From contig JAAXXJ010000021.1 in the NCBI GenBank assembly GCA_013334545.1, positions 1 to 20,610 of the forward strand: 20,610 nucleotides of DNA, read 5' to 3'. Below the pieces are notes generated by a model. That model ran no database searches and was not told the DNA's origin. It worked only from the letters and a program-made list of their open reading frames with translations. Below, piece by piece: positions 1-7,062 of this stretch. Numbering within the stretch: the stretch's first letter is position 1; each line of letters begins with the position of its first letter. The position numbers and the translations under genes are program-made. The DNA is from Nitrospirota bacterium (GTDB lineage: Bacteria > Nitrospirota > UBA9217).

Positions 1-1
1 A

Positions 2-700
2 ACGGACAAAAAAGGGCTGTTCGAGCTTGCTCAGGGGGGCTCGATCCTCCTGGATGAGATCGGCGATATGAAGCAGAGCCTTCAGGGGAAACTGCTCCGG
101 GTGCTGGAGGAACGAACGGTAAGGCCCGTAGGGGGAAGCGAGGAGATCCCGATAGATGTTACGGTGATCGCAACGACCAATACGGACCTGAAGAAAGCGG
201 TGGAGAACGGCGAGTTCAGGATGGACCTCTTCTTCCGGTTAAGCGCGTTCCATCTGAATATACCGCCTCTTCGGGAGCGGAAGGTTGATGTCCCGGTCAT
301 CATCGGGCACTATCTGTCCTCCTTCGTCATGCAATATAAACGGCCAAACACGACGCGCATCTCTCCCGAGGCGGAAAAGATCCTGATGGCCTACGAATGG
401 CCGGGCAATATCCGGGAGCTGAGAAACCTGCTTGAACGGCTTATCGTCCTCGAAGGGGCGGAAGAGATCCTGCCCGAGCATCTGCCGAGCTGGCTGACCA
501 GCAAATCAGGCATTGCGGCCACGGCTTCCCGTGACCGGATCACACTGCCGGAACAGGGCGTTTCGCTTGAGGAGTTGGAGAAAGACCTCATCATGCAGGC
601 ACTGGAGCGTACCCATCATAATAAGACCCAGGCAGCCAAGCTCCTGAGCCTTAGTTATGATGCGTTCCGTTACCAGGTGAAAAAGTTCGGGCTTGAGTGA
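2..700 (+). CDS. Sigma-54-dependent transcriptional activator, C-terminal part (5' end outside window)
   Basis: The reading frame is open from base 2 and ends at TGA 698-700, giving 232 visible residues. In order it shows the Walker B region of an enhancer-binding AAA+ domain (ILLDEIGD), a KLLRVLEE segment, a sensor-I region (VIATTN), the arginine-finger region (RMDLFFRL) and sensor II (WPGNIRELRN). It ends with a Fis-type helix-turn-helix (NKTQAAKLLSLSYDAFRYQVKK). This is the NtrC-family layout. Such proteins hydrolyse ATP to remodel sigma-54 RNA polymerase bound at -24/-12 promoters. The GAFTGA loop, Walker A and any N-terminal receiver or sensor domain lie upstream of the window, so the input signal is unknown. 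An internal ATG at 68 is not the true start because conserved AAA+ sequence continues upstream of it. The family call is firm; the particular regulator cannot be named. Confidence 0.95.
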   Translation, partial: TDKKGLFELAQGGSILLDEIGDMKQSLQGKLLRVLEERTVRPVGGSEEIPIDVTVIATTNTDLKKAVENGEFRMDLFFRLSAFHLNIPPLRERKVDVPVIIGHYLSSFVMQYKRPNTTRISPEAEKILMAYEWPGNIRELRNLLERLIVLEGAEEILPEHLPSWLTSKSGIAATASRDRITLPEQGVSLEELEKDLIMQALERTHHNKTQAAKLLSLSYDAFRYQVKKFGLE

Positions 701-993
701 ATCCTTGAGCGAGCACAATCCCCTCAGCATTCTTCGGCTTTCTGCGGGTTCTTGCCCCCAGGCATGTACGAGTGGAACCGCAAGTGCAGAGGATTGGCGA
801 GCGATTAGGGCGACGAATGTGCCTTGAGGATCAAAGATACCCTGCAGCTTGCTGCAGGGAGCTTCAATTGCCCTATGGCGTAAGAGATGATCCTTCTGGC
901 TCTGGCATGGTCTTTTTACTCAAGGTCCGATGTGCACACAGGACGTCGCGAGCGCTCCTGCGGCAGACACCGTAATGCTGCAGCGCTGGGCGG
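701..993. other. Intergenic region between convergent genes
   Basis: This 293-base gap separates the activator (+) from the receiver-PilZ gene (-), which converge on it. The only clear structure is the perfect hairpin at 840-859. Short reading frames here have no family resemblance and no good ribosome site, so I read the gap as non-coding. Confidence 0.6.
840..859. repeat. Perfect 9-bp hairpin, REP-like or terminator-like
   Basis: CCCTGCAGC, a 2-base loop TT, then GCTGCAGGG forms an uninterrupted 9-bp stem. It lies between two convergent genes, where a bidirectional terminator would be useful. There is no T-run on either side, so a simple intrinsic terminator is not well supported. A dispersed REP-type palindrome is the alternative. 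Confidence 0.55.
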
Positions 994-1746
994 TCAGTCA
1001 TGCGCCCGCCAGATGTCAGCGGACCTCATGAGCATGGGAATGTTCTCTGGCGCGATAAGCTGGATCCCGGTACGATAGGTCTCCATGGCAGCGGAACGCG
1101 TGCGCCATCTGACCACGCCGCTGCCGGGCGTCGGGGCATCTTCCAACTGGACGAGGTATCCGGGTTCCAACGCGTGCGGTGTCTCGATGCACATGCCCGA
1201 CCCGCTGGTATCGAGTACGTCTGCATTGACAAGGACCGGCTCTTTCTTGCCCTGCGGATCGACAGCATGACAGGTAATGCTTTTTCTGACTGGCATCCGC
1301 GGATGTTTCCTCCAGTTGCCATCCATCCAGACAATGGATGATTCATTACTGCCGGTATCCAGCCGGTCCTCCCGGTGCAGCGGCACGTGTGCTGTGAGAA
1401 GACGGGCTGCGGCCGAACCGACCTGCTCCAGATCAAAGGGTTTGGAAATAAGACAATGGGCATGTTCCTGGATGCGCCTCATGATCTCGCCGGTGATCAG
1501 GCTTCCGGTCATAATGATGATCCGGGTCCGGGGAGAGATGTCCCGGAGCGTTCTCATGATGTCCAGGCCATTCATGTCGGGAAGGTGGATGTCAAGAAAG
1601 CACAGTTCTACCGGGTGGTTCTGCAGGGTATCCAGCGCCGCCTTTCCCGTGGCTACGGAAAAGACTTCCGCGTGGGGGTCCCGAAAAAGGGATGAAAGCG
1701 AGTAGCGGATCAAGTCCTCATCATCGACGATAAGTATCTTTTTCAT
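994..1746 (-). CDS. Response regulator with C-terminal PilZ domain (paralogue 1)
   Basis: The 250-residue product starts MKKILIVDDE. The frame stays open 32 codons further upstream, but that part does not resemble a receiver and the 4998-5726 paralogue starts at the same point. The receiver (about 1-118) has the acidic pocket D8-D9, phospho-acceptor D52 (in LDIHLPD), T80 and K102. A linker leads to a PilZ domain (about 144-235) with both c-di-GMP-binding signatures, RxxxR at 146-150 and DxSxxG at 179-184. It therefore probably joins phosphorelay input to c-di-GMP sensing; the output partner is unknown. No strong Shine-Dalgarno sequence lies at normal spacing. It is transcribed divergently from the kinase operon at 2235, whose kinase or receiver could be its partner (inference). 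The domain call is firm; the role is open. Confidence 0.9.
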   Translation of the reverse strand: MKKILIVDDEDLIRYSLSSLFRDPHAEVFSVATGKAALDTLQNHPVELCFLDIHLPDMNGLDIMRTLRDISPRTRIIIMTGSLITGEIMRRIQEHAHCLISKPFDLEQVGSAAARLLTAHVPLHREDRLDTGSNESSIVWMDGNWRKHPRMPVRKSITCHAVDPQGKKEPVLVNADVLDTSGSGMCIETPHALEPGYLVQLEDAPTPGSGVVRWRTRSAAMETYRTGIQLIAPENIPMLMRSADIWRAHD

Positions 1747-1911
1747 AAAAAAATCGATCTGCAGTCTGCCCCTCGATTGAGGCCTTTTTTCATTGTGTAT
1801 GCATGAACTTTGTGGGGTGTTTTCTACACATCGTAATGACATACATGATTAATATATAACAGGCGCACCACGCTATGCAGGTATAAAAGCAATTTTCATA
1901 CCATGACCCAC

Positions 1912-1935
1912 GATTGGAACTCCTTGGTTCCGATC
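1912..1935. promoter_or_regulatory. Inverted repeat, possible operator
   Basis: GATTGGAAC, six bases, then GTTCCGATC: 9-base arms with one non-Watson-Crick (T-G) position. It sits in the divergent regulatory region, so it could be a binding site for a dimeric regulator. Nothing in the sequence identifies that regulator. Confidence 0.4.
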
Positions 1936-2086
1936 TTCACTTTTCGGCCTAAAAGGCGTTTTTTCGAAATGTTGCAGCCGCGAGGTGCGTTCCTCTATGT
2001 GGTGAAATTACCGTTCGCGGATGGGCATTTTACTAGAGTGCATTCGGTCACGGAAAGAAGTGCAGACACCGCATTATTAGCAGTGT

Positions 2087-2113
2087 ATTACACCACTCAT
2101 GGGGCGGTGTAAT
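2087..2113. promoter_or_regulatory. Inverted repeat ATTACACC / GGTGTAAT
   Basis: Two perfect 8-base arms (2087-2094 and 2106-2113) are separated by 11 bases. They lie about 120 bases upstream of the preferred kinase start, between divergent genes. There is no downstream T-run, so an operator is likelier than a terminator. Confidence 0.45.
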
Positions 2114-2234
2114 GCATTGCTCCTTTTATTTTCCCTGCTTCCCAGGAGAAAGGTTCTGTGTTGGCCACGCTGTCGAACCGTACAGCCCAATTTCTTGTTG
2201 TAAAATCAGGCATTCTGTAATACATTCAATTATC

Positions 2235-3275
2235 ATGAAGGCCTTTGATTCCGATTTTTCCCAGAGGATAAGGATTCTAGCACTAACGGCCATGCTGCTC
2301 CTGATCTGGTCCGTGGGCGTCATGGCTTACATGCAGCGATTCATCCCGCCTTTTGAGCGTCTTGAGCTGTGGTTAATGCCGTGGAAGGCAGAGCTCCCTG
2401 CCGAGGCAAGCCTCGACCAGCGCCTTTCCCTCATGCAGGACCAGCTCAGCGCATCAAGCAGGGTGGCTTTTTACGCCTTCATCACCATGGTCTCTTCTTT
2501 CGCGGCTTTTATCATGTATCTCTCCATTGTGTATCAACAGAAACAGCGGAGGGCGCGTGAGAACATGATCCTGGTGCTGAAAAACCAGGAGATAGCGCGT
2601 CGGAACGAATTCATCCGCTATATTTCGGCAACGATCGGGCATGAGTTTAAAAACAACCTGGGACGGATCAAACGGAGGATCGATCTGCTTCCCGATATTC
2701 CCCAGGATTCTAAAGAACGCATTGATGATAATTTGGACAAACTATTTGCCGATATCGACATCTTTAAAAAAATTTCCGATGAACGGGAAGCAAGTCTCGT
2801 AGAATTTCAGAATGTCGATCTCAAGGCGCTGCTGCGCGAACTGGCGATACAATATAACGACCTGGCCGATATCTCCATGGACGAAAGCGCGACGGTTCCT
2901 ATGATCTATGCGGCACCGCCGCTCCTCAAGACCGTGTTCGAAAATCTGTTCGACAACGCCGTCAAGTATAAAAAATCCGATCAACCCCGCGCAAGGGTCT
3001 TGGTGTCCTGCGCAATGGACAGGGATCGAGGGCGGCGCTACGTGACGGTCGCCGTCCGCGACGACGGACAGGGCATGGATGAACAGCGCGCTGATCTCTG
3101 CTTTTACAAGGGAAAGGGAGCAGGCGAAAGCTGGGGGCAGGGACTGTATTTCGTCAAATACATCGTCGGACTGCACGCCGGAAGGATCAGGATCGGCAAA
3201 GAGTATACTGCTCCGGGAAGGGGCACGGAAATAATCATCAATCTTCCCTTTGTCGAGGAGACGCCCGATGTTTAG
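2235..3275 (+). CDS. Membrane-bound sensor histidine kinase
   Basis: The 346-residue product (preferred start) has two membrane segments (about 13-33 and 78-100) around a small extracytoplasmic loop of about 45 residues. Next comes a short cytoplasmic helix, an H-box with the phosphorylatable His at about 136 (TIGHEFKNNLGR), an N-box (ENLFDNAVKY, about 237-246), a G1 box (DDGQGMD) and a G2 region (GESWGQGLYFVKYIV). This is a complete ATP-binding kinase core with no PAS, HAMP or GAF domain visible. The frame is open back to an ATG at 2112, but those 41 residues look non-coding, so ATG 2235 is chosen; neither start has a clear ribosome site. The gene overlaps the next response regulator by 8 bases, which strongly suggests they are a cognate pair. 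Confidence 0.9.
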   Translation: MKAFDSDFSQRIRILALTAMLLLIWSVGVMAYMQRFIPPFERLELWLMPWKAELPAEASLDQRLSLMQDQLSASSRVAFYAFITMVSSFAAFIMYLSIVYQQKQRRARENMILVLKNQEIARRNEFIRYISATIGHEFKNNLGRIKRRIDLLPDIPQDSKERIDDNLDKLFADIDIFKKISDEREASLVEFQNVDLKALLRELAIQYNDLADISMDESATVPMIYAAPPLLKTVFENLFDNAVKYKKSDQPRARVLVSCAMDRDRGRRYVTVAVRDDGQGMDEQRADLCFYKGKGAGESWGQGLYFVKYIVGLHAGRIRIGKEYTAPGRGTEIIINLPFVEETPDV

Positions 3276-4158
3276 GGTTTTGATCGCCGACGACGACTTC
3301 GAGGATCGGGAGCTCCTGAAGCTGGAGATAACGAGGGCGCTCGGAGAGGACGAACCTGATATCCGTTTTCGTGAAGCAGTCAGCGTCCGGGAGGCCGTCA
3401 AGGCGCTCACCGCACAAATCTTCGATCTGATGACGCTTGACATCGAGTTCGACCGGATGAATGAGGGTATCGATGCCCTGCCGGAGCTCTTTGAAACCCA
3501 TCCGACCTTGAATATCATCGTCATCAGCGGCAAGCTCGACAAACGTGAGGTCGCGGAGCGGCTCTTTCGTTTTACCAAGGACAATGTACTGAAGGGAAAG
3601 CGTTGGGCAAGGCACTTCGACGTGCTCGACAAGAAGGACGACAAGAGGTCGGCCATCCGGCGTGCCTATTCCTTCGCGCTGGAGCAGCGCGAAGGAGCCG
3701 ACAGGGTCCGCGATTTATTTCTGCAGGCTGAATCCTATCTTGAGAAGAACATGATGGACAAATGCCTGGAGGTCTATCAAAAAATACAGAATCTGGCTCC
3801 CGGGGAAATGGAGTCCACGGAGAACATCCGCATCGTCAAGGGCGACGTCTCCGCCGAGCAGGCATTGGAATATTACCGGACCGGCGAGAAGATCGTAGCC
3901 TCACTGTTACTGGGTTATCATCTTGAGAACCGCTTGAGGGCGTTCACGGCAGGAGTGCTTGGCCGGACGTACCCGACTCTTTCCGAAGGCCTAAAAGAGA
4001 TGGAACAATCCCGCCGCATCAGCCAGTTCCGAAAAGGGCTGTTCAGCGAGCTGCTGGGACTGCGAAACAAAGCCATCCATCAGCCAACGACCCTGAACGA
4101 GTCGGACTTTAGAACAGCGGTAAAAAAACTCACGCTTCTTGAGGAAACCGCGTCATGA
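3268..4158 (+). CDS. Response regulator with C-terminal HEPN-like region
   Basis: The 296-residue product starts at ATG 3268, preceded by GAGGAG at 3255-3260. A start six codons upstream is possible but leaves no ribosome site. The receiver (about 1-130) has acidic residues D8-D10, a likely phospho-acceptor D58 (TLDIEF), S87 and a Lys at 122-123. The middle (about 145-180) is helical and faintly TPR-like. The last 90 or so residues are helical and contain LRNKAIH: R266, N267 and H271 form Rx4H, with polar N next to the Arg as in HEPN nuclease-fold proteins. No DNA-binding domain is visible, so the output is probably RNA- or protein-directed. The gene overlaps the kinase by 8 bases and the next gene by 4. 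The receiver call is firm; the HEPN assignment rests on one motif plus helical context. Confidence 0.8.
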   Translation: MFRVLIADDDFEDRELLKLEITRALGEDEPDIRFREAVSVREAVKALTAQIFDLMTLDIEFDRMNEGIDALPELFETHPTLNIIVISGKLDKREVAERLFRFTKDNVLKGKRWARHFDVLDKKDDKRSAIRRAYSFALEQREGADRVRDLFLQAESYLEKNMMDKCLEVYQKIQNLAPGEMESTENIRIVKGDVSAEQALEYYRTGEKIVASLLLGYHLENRLRAFTAGVLGRTYPTLSEGLKEMEQSRRISQFRKGLFSELLGLRNKAIHQPTTLNESDFRTAVKKLTLLEETAS

Positions 4159-4802
4159 ACAGCAGATCCCTTTGGAAATACCTTCCGCCGGCCGGCCCGA
4201 TCCTCAGTCTCACGCTGATCAGTTTAGTGGTCGTGAGCGCGTTCCTCTATTACCGGGCGGTAAAGATACAGAGGTTTCTGGAGCCTGCCCTTGCCCTTTC
4301 GCAACCCCGGAACGAATTCTCGAAGAGCTTCAAACAAATTATTGAAAGAGAGTTCGGAGCGAAAGCCATGGAGGGCATGAAGATCAAAGCGAGCTCAATT
4401 CTCATAGAAAGGTCCCTGCTGTTTTCCGGGGATGGTACGCTGAAGGCCTCTGCCCAGGTCAGTTTACAACGGCTCGCCCGTGTTTTTCTGTCGCTCATGC
4501 AGGATGATCGCAGGCGATCGGAGATCAGTCTCGTCCTGATCCTCGCCCGCTTTCCTTCCTACGGAGCGATGGGAGTGAATGTCGCAGAGCGGATGAAGGT
4601 ACAGCGAAGCGTCTCGCTCATTCAGGATGCCCTATTCCAGGCAGAGCCTGAGCTCAACATCAGATACTCTACCTATTTCGTGGGCACCTCGCAGCCGACA
4701 ACGCCGCATGAACAAAACATGGAACTAGTGGAACTCCGAATCATTCCGTCGGAATTCCTGCATATAGAAGCGTTGGATAAGCTGGAAAAGTACTCCTATT
4801 GA
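4155..4802 (+). CDS. Single-pass membrane protein with MotB/OmpA-like domain
   Basis: The 215-residue product has a short cytoplasmic N-terminus, one membrane segment (about 15-34), a helical linker (35-78) and a region (about 79-197) with the spacing of an OmpA/MotB peptidoglycan-associating domain: LLFSGDGTLKASA, a helix, a SEISLVLILARF strand, AERMKVQRSVSLIQDAL and a final strand ending VELRI. The usual binding residues (the Asp near the GxxD-type turn and NRR before the last strand) are not clearly kept, so wall binding may be weak or lost. Its ATG overlaps the stop of the receiver gene (ATGA), so translation is coupled. It may be an envelope sensor or effector of the kinase system (inference). 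The domain call is by pattern only. Confidence 0.65.
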   Translation: MNSRSLWKYLPPAGPILSLTLISLVVVSAFLYYRAVKIQRFLEPALALSQPRNEFSKSFKQIIEREFGAKAMEGMKIKASSILIERSLLFSGDGTLKASAQVSLQRLARVFLSLMQDDRRRSEISLVLILARFPSYGAMGVNVAERMKVQRSVSLIQDALFQAEPELNIRYSTYFVGTSQPTTPHEQNMELVELRIIPSEFLHIEALDKLEKYSY

Positions 4803-4895
4803 GCGACCGGTGAAAGGTCCTTCGTAAAACACCAAAGGATTGAGAAGCCCGGCCCGGAAGTATTCATTCGAGGATAACAAACGGACCAACGGAGG

Positions 4896-4916
4896 GATCC
4901 CGCGAATGATCCCGCG
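4896..4916. repeat. Short direct repeat in convergent intergenic gap
   Basis: GATCCCGCG occurs twice (4896-4904 and 4908-4916), separated by AAT. The same bases also allow a 6-bp inverted pairing, GGGATC with GATCCC. The 195-base gap 4803-4997 lies between two converging genes and holds nothing else I can recognise. A weak bidirectional terminator is possible, but there is no T-run. Confidence 0.3.
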
Positions 4917-4997
4917 GTTGCATTTTGCCGGAAGAGGATGGGGTATTGAAAGTGCCGTGCGGGGTGGTTGTTGCTGTTTCCCACCGCCGACAGCTTA

Positions 4998-5726
4998 TTA
5001 CTGCAGGAAGTGATTTATATTGTTCATGGAGTTGACGAACTGTACGCCGACGCGATGGGCCTCCGCAGTCCCCAATCGAGCGCTCCAGCGGACCACTCCT
5101 TCACACTGGACCAGGGCATCATTTAATTTCAGGATATGACCTGGGTCAAGCCGGCAATCCGTCCGGAGGCACATGCCCCCCTCACTGATATCGAGTATGT
5201 CTGCGATGAGGAAATCTGTGGTCTTCTTGGTATGAAAAGGGAATACGGAGTAACCAATCTTTTTGGCAACGGGTAGTCGTTTATGCCTACGGACACCATC
5301 GGCATGCCACTTTACGAAAGAATCCATATCGTTCAGCGCGCTGCATGTATCGCCATAGACTGGTCTGCCAATCGTGAAGATCTGGTCAACAAAGGCCTTG
5401 ATACGGGCCAGGTCGAAAGGCTTCGATATCAGAAGGTGTGCATATTCCTGAATGTCATGCATCATCTTTTCCGATACCTCGCTTCCGGTCATAATAATGA
5501 TCTTCGTCAAAGGGGAAGCCTGCCCGAGCTTTTTCATGATCTCGAGGCCATCCATATCGGGAAGATGGATATCGAGGATGCACAGATCAAAACGGTTCTC
5601 ATTGATGGCCTTCAGCGCAGATTCCCCGTCTGCCGCCGTTGTGACTTCCGCGTTTGCACTCTTGAACGTTGCGGAGAGTGAATAGCGTATCAGATATTCA
5701 TCGTCAACTATCAGGATTTTTTTCAT
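4998..5726 (-). CDS. Response regulator with C-terminal PilZ domain (paralogue 2)
   Basis: The 242-residue product has the same architecture as the protein encoded at 994-1746 and aligns with it nearly without gaps. The receiver has D8-D9, phospho-acceptor D52 (LDIHLPD), T80 and K102. The PilZ domain (about 142-235) has RxxxR at 146-150 and DISEGG at 179-184, so c-di-GMP binding looks intact. AAGGA lies about 12 bases upstream of the start, and a 15-bp palindrome (5747-5761) sits just beyond it. It converges on the kinase / receiver-HEPN-like / OmpA-like operon. Together the two paralogues frame that operon, which suggests duplication and a shared circuit (inference). The target of the output is unknown. 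Confidence 0.92.
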   Translation of the reverse strand: MKKILIVDDEYLIRYSLSATFKSANAEVTTAADGESALKAINENRFDLCILDIHLPDMDGLEIMKKLGQASPLTKIIIMTGSEVSEKMMHDIQEYAHLLISKPFDLARIKAFVDQIFTIGRPVYGDTCSALNDMDSFVKWHADGVRRHKRLPVAKKIGYSVFPFHTKKTTDFLIADILDISEGGMCLRTDCRLDPGHILKLNDALVQCEGVVRWSARLGTAEAHRVGVQFVNSMNNINHFLQ

Positions 5727-5746
5727 TAATAAGCAGTCCTTGGCGG

Positions 5747-5761
5747 ATCAATCTGATTGAT
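5747..5761. promoter_or_regulatory. 15-bp palindrome upstream of receiver-PilZ paralogue 2
   Basis: ATCAATC-T-GATTGAT has perfect 7-base arms around a single central base. It lies about 20 bases upstream of the minus-strand start at 5726, a position suited to an operator. The regulator is unknown. Confidence 0.4.
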
Positions 5762-5928
5762 ATTTCCTTGATAATAATAGAAAACAAATTTTGGTAAATA
5801 TGATCAACCGCTCACCTATTTACTTCAAAACATTCGGATCACGCATGGCTCACGAACCACCATATATATGGACTTTGCATAGGGACTCTGGTACATTTCT
5901 ATACTTAGTTGGTAATAATATCAAAAAA

Positions 5929-5957
5929 TTGATTTCATAACAATTTTTTTTTATAGT
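5929..5957 (+). promoter_or_regulatory. Candidate sigma-70-type promoter for the glycan genes
   Basis: TTGATT (5929-5934), a 17-base AT-rich spacer and TATAGT (5952-5957) match four of six and five of six consensus positions. The expected start of transcription near 5964 would give a leader of about 245 bases before the methyltransferase. AT-rich DNA yields chance matches, so confidence is moderate. Confidence 0.45.
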
Positions 5958-6136
5958 ATTTTATAAAAGACTGGTAAGGGAATAGGGCGAGGAATGCGCT
6001 GTCTTCCGCCAGCTACTGTTTTCTCTTCTGACGTTCCGTTGCCTTGCCTTTTTGATATGTTCACATTCAATGTATTCAGTGCGAAATTGATATGGCAAAA
6101 GTCCCGTGCATGAAGTCATGATGGGGGAATTCCGGA

Positions 6137-6161
6137 GCAACGGTATTCTGCATACCGATGC
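6137..6161. promoter_or_regulatory. 25-bp dyad upstream of methyltransferase
   Basis: GCAACGGTAT, five bases, then ATACCGATGC: ten-base arms with one mismatch (A opposite A). It ends 48 bases before the methyltransferase start and lies inside the predicted leader. It could be an operator or an RNA hairpin that affects expression. Confidence 0.45.
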
Positions 6162-6209
6162 GGTCAGCGGTGCTCTACTATCGAAAACCTACAAGGAACC
6201 CTAACCTGT

Positions 6210-6929
6210 ATGCCCCCTCAGATGACATCAAACACATCCGGAAACAGATTTGATGATTTTTTTCAGGACACCGTATATTTGTCGCTGAAAAAGGATCTGT
6301 TCAGCTACCGGTTCAGAAAATGGAAGATCGCGAAACATGTTCCCTCTACAGGACTGATCCTTGACATTGGATCAGGGACCGCCCCTGTCAGCCCAGACAT
6401 GGCAAGGACTGTCGTAGCCGATCTGTCGGAAGAGGCTATAAGGAATGTTGAATGCGAGTCGAAAGTGGTCACTTCCATTACCAGGATGCTGTTCGAACCT
6501 GCGACCTTCGATGTTATACTTTGCTCCGAGGTGCTGGAGCACGTCCCGGAGGATGACAAGGCCGTATCGGAACTGCGAAGAGTGCTCAAGCCGGGGGGGG
6601 TGCTTGTCATAACGGTTCCTTATCAGAAACGATTCTGGGCCGAGGATGACGTATATGTGGCGCATGTGAGACGATACGACCCGGGCGAGCTTGAACAGAA
6701 GCTTCGTCATGCCGGGTTTCAGGAAGTCACGACCTATAAGTTGGCCGGAACAATCGAGCGTTGGTTGACCAGAAGGAGCCTGAAGGCCTATCAAAAGAGT
6801 GGAGCAGTCATGACGCTTCCGCTGTGGCTTCTCCGCATGGCAAATGCCGCCCTCTTCCTGTTTCTGGTCGCGACGGATAGGCTCATCAGCTGGAAAGGTA
6901 CGACGAGAATACTCATTATCGCCCGGTAG
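6210..6929 (+). CDS. Class I SAM-dependent methyltransferase
   Basis: The 239-residue product has a Rossmann-type methyltransferase core: motif I LDIGSGTAP (51-59), an acidic residue after strand 2 (VADLSEEA, D71), motif IV around DVILCSEVLEHV (101-112) and PGGVLVITVP (128-137). This pattern is typical of the Methyltransf_11 group, whose members often modify lipids, quinones or surface sugars. The C-terminal part (about 203-222) is hydrophobic and may touch the membrane. An AAGGA about 12 bases upstream supports the ATG at 6210. It heads a run of glycosyltransferase and membrane-protein genes, so a sugar or polyprenyl-linked substrate is likely (inference). The family is firm; the substrate cannot be told. 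Confidence 0.88.
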   Translation: MPPQMTSNTSGNRFDDFFQDTVYLSLKKDLFSYRFRKWKIAKHVPSTGLILDIGSGTAPVSPDMARTVVADLSEEAIRNVECESKVVTSITRMLFEPATFDVILCSEVLEHVPEDDKAVSELRRVLKPGGVLVITVPYQKRFWAEDDVYVAHVRRYDPGELEQKLRHAGFQEVTTYKLAGTIERWLTRRSLKAYQKSGAVMTLPLWLLRMANAALFLFLVATDRLISWKGTTRILIIAR

Positions 6930-7062
6930 CGCCGACGCTCCGGATGGGGACATCGCACCGCTAATCAATGATATGCTATGCCAGCTCGCGATTGCTTTAA
7001 GACCATAGTACTTTACATGTATACTTTCAAATGCATCCCTCTGTCTTAAACTAGGATTCGTC

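Larger units (their letters stand above)
1747..2234. other. Divergent intergenic region between receiver-PilZ gene and kinase operon
   Basis: This 488-base stretch must hold the promoters of the minus-strand receiver-PilZ gene and the plus-strand kinase operon. It contains two clear inverted repeats (1912-1935 and 2087-2113) and an AT-rich patch near 1845-1900. A 69-codon frame at 1903-2112 is open but has no recognisable family, so I do not call it a gene. I saw no convincing -24/-12 sigma-54 site. Confidence 0.55.
5727..6209. other. Divergent intergenic region, AT-rich, regulatory
   Basis: This 483-base gap separates the minus-strand receiver-PilZ gene from the plus-strand methyltransferase. 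It holds a palindrome near the receiver gene (5747-5761), a strongly AT-rich block (about 5880-5970) with a sigma-70-type promoter, and a 25-bp dyad (6137-6161). I found no credible small gene. Confidence 0.6.

Noticed and set aside
1747..1842. Upstream extension of the first receiver-PilZ reading frame by 32 codons
   Set aside because: The extension has no receiver character, and the paralogue at 4998-5726 begins at the equivalent MKKILIVDDE.
1903..2112. 69-codon open frame in the divergent intergenic region
   Set aside because: No ribosome site and no recognisable domain, and it overlaps the inverted repeats; more likely regulatory DNA.
2112..2234. Longer N-terminus of the histidine kinase
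   Set aside because: The added 41 residues look like translated non-coding DNA and the ATG lies inside a hairpin arm.
6093..6111. Possible sigma-54 (-24/-12) promoter TGGC...TGC before the methyltransferase
   Set aside because: The GG and GC elements are 12 bases apart instead of 10, so the spacing is wrong.
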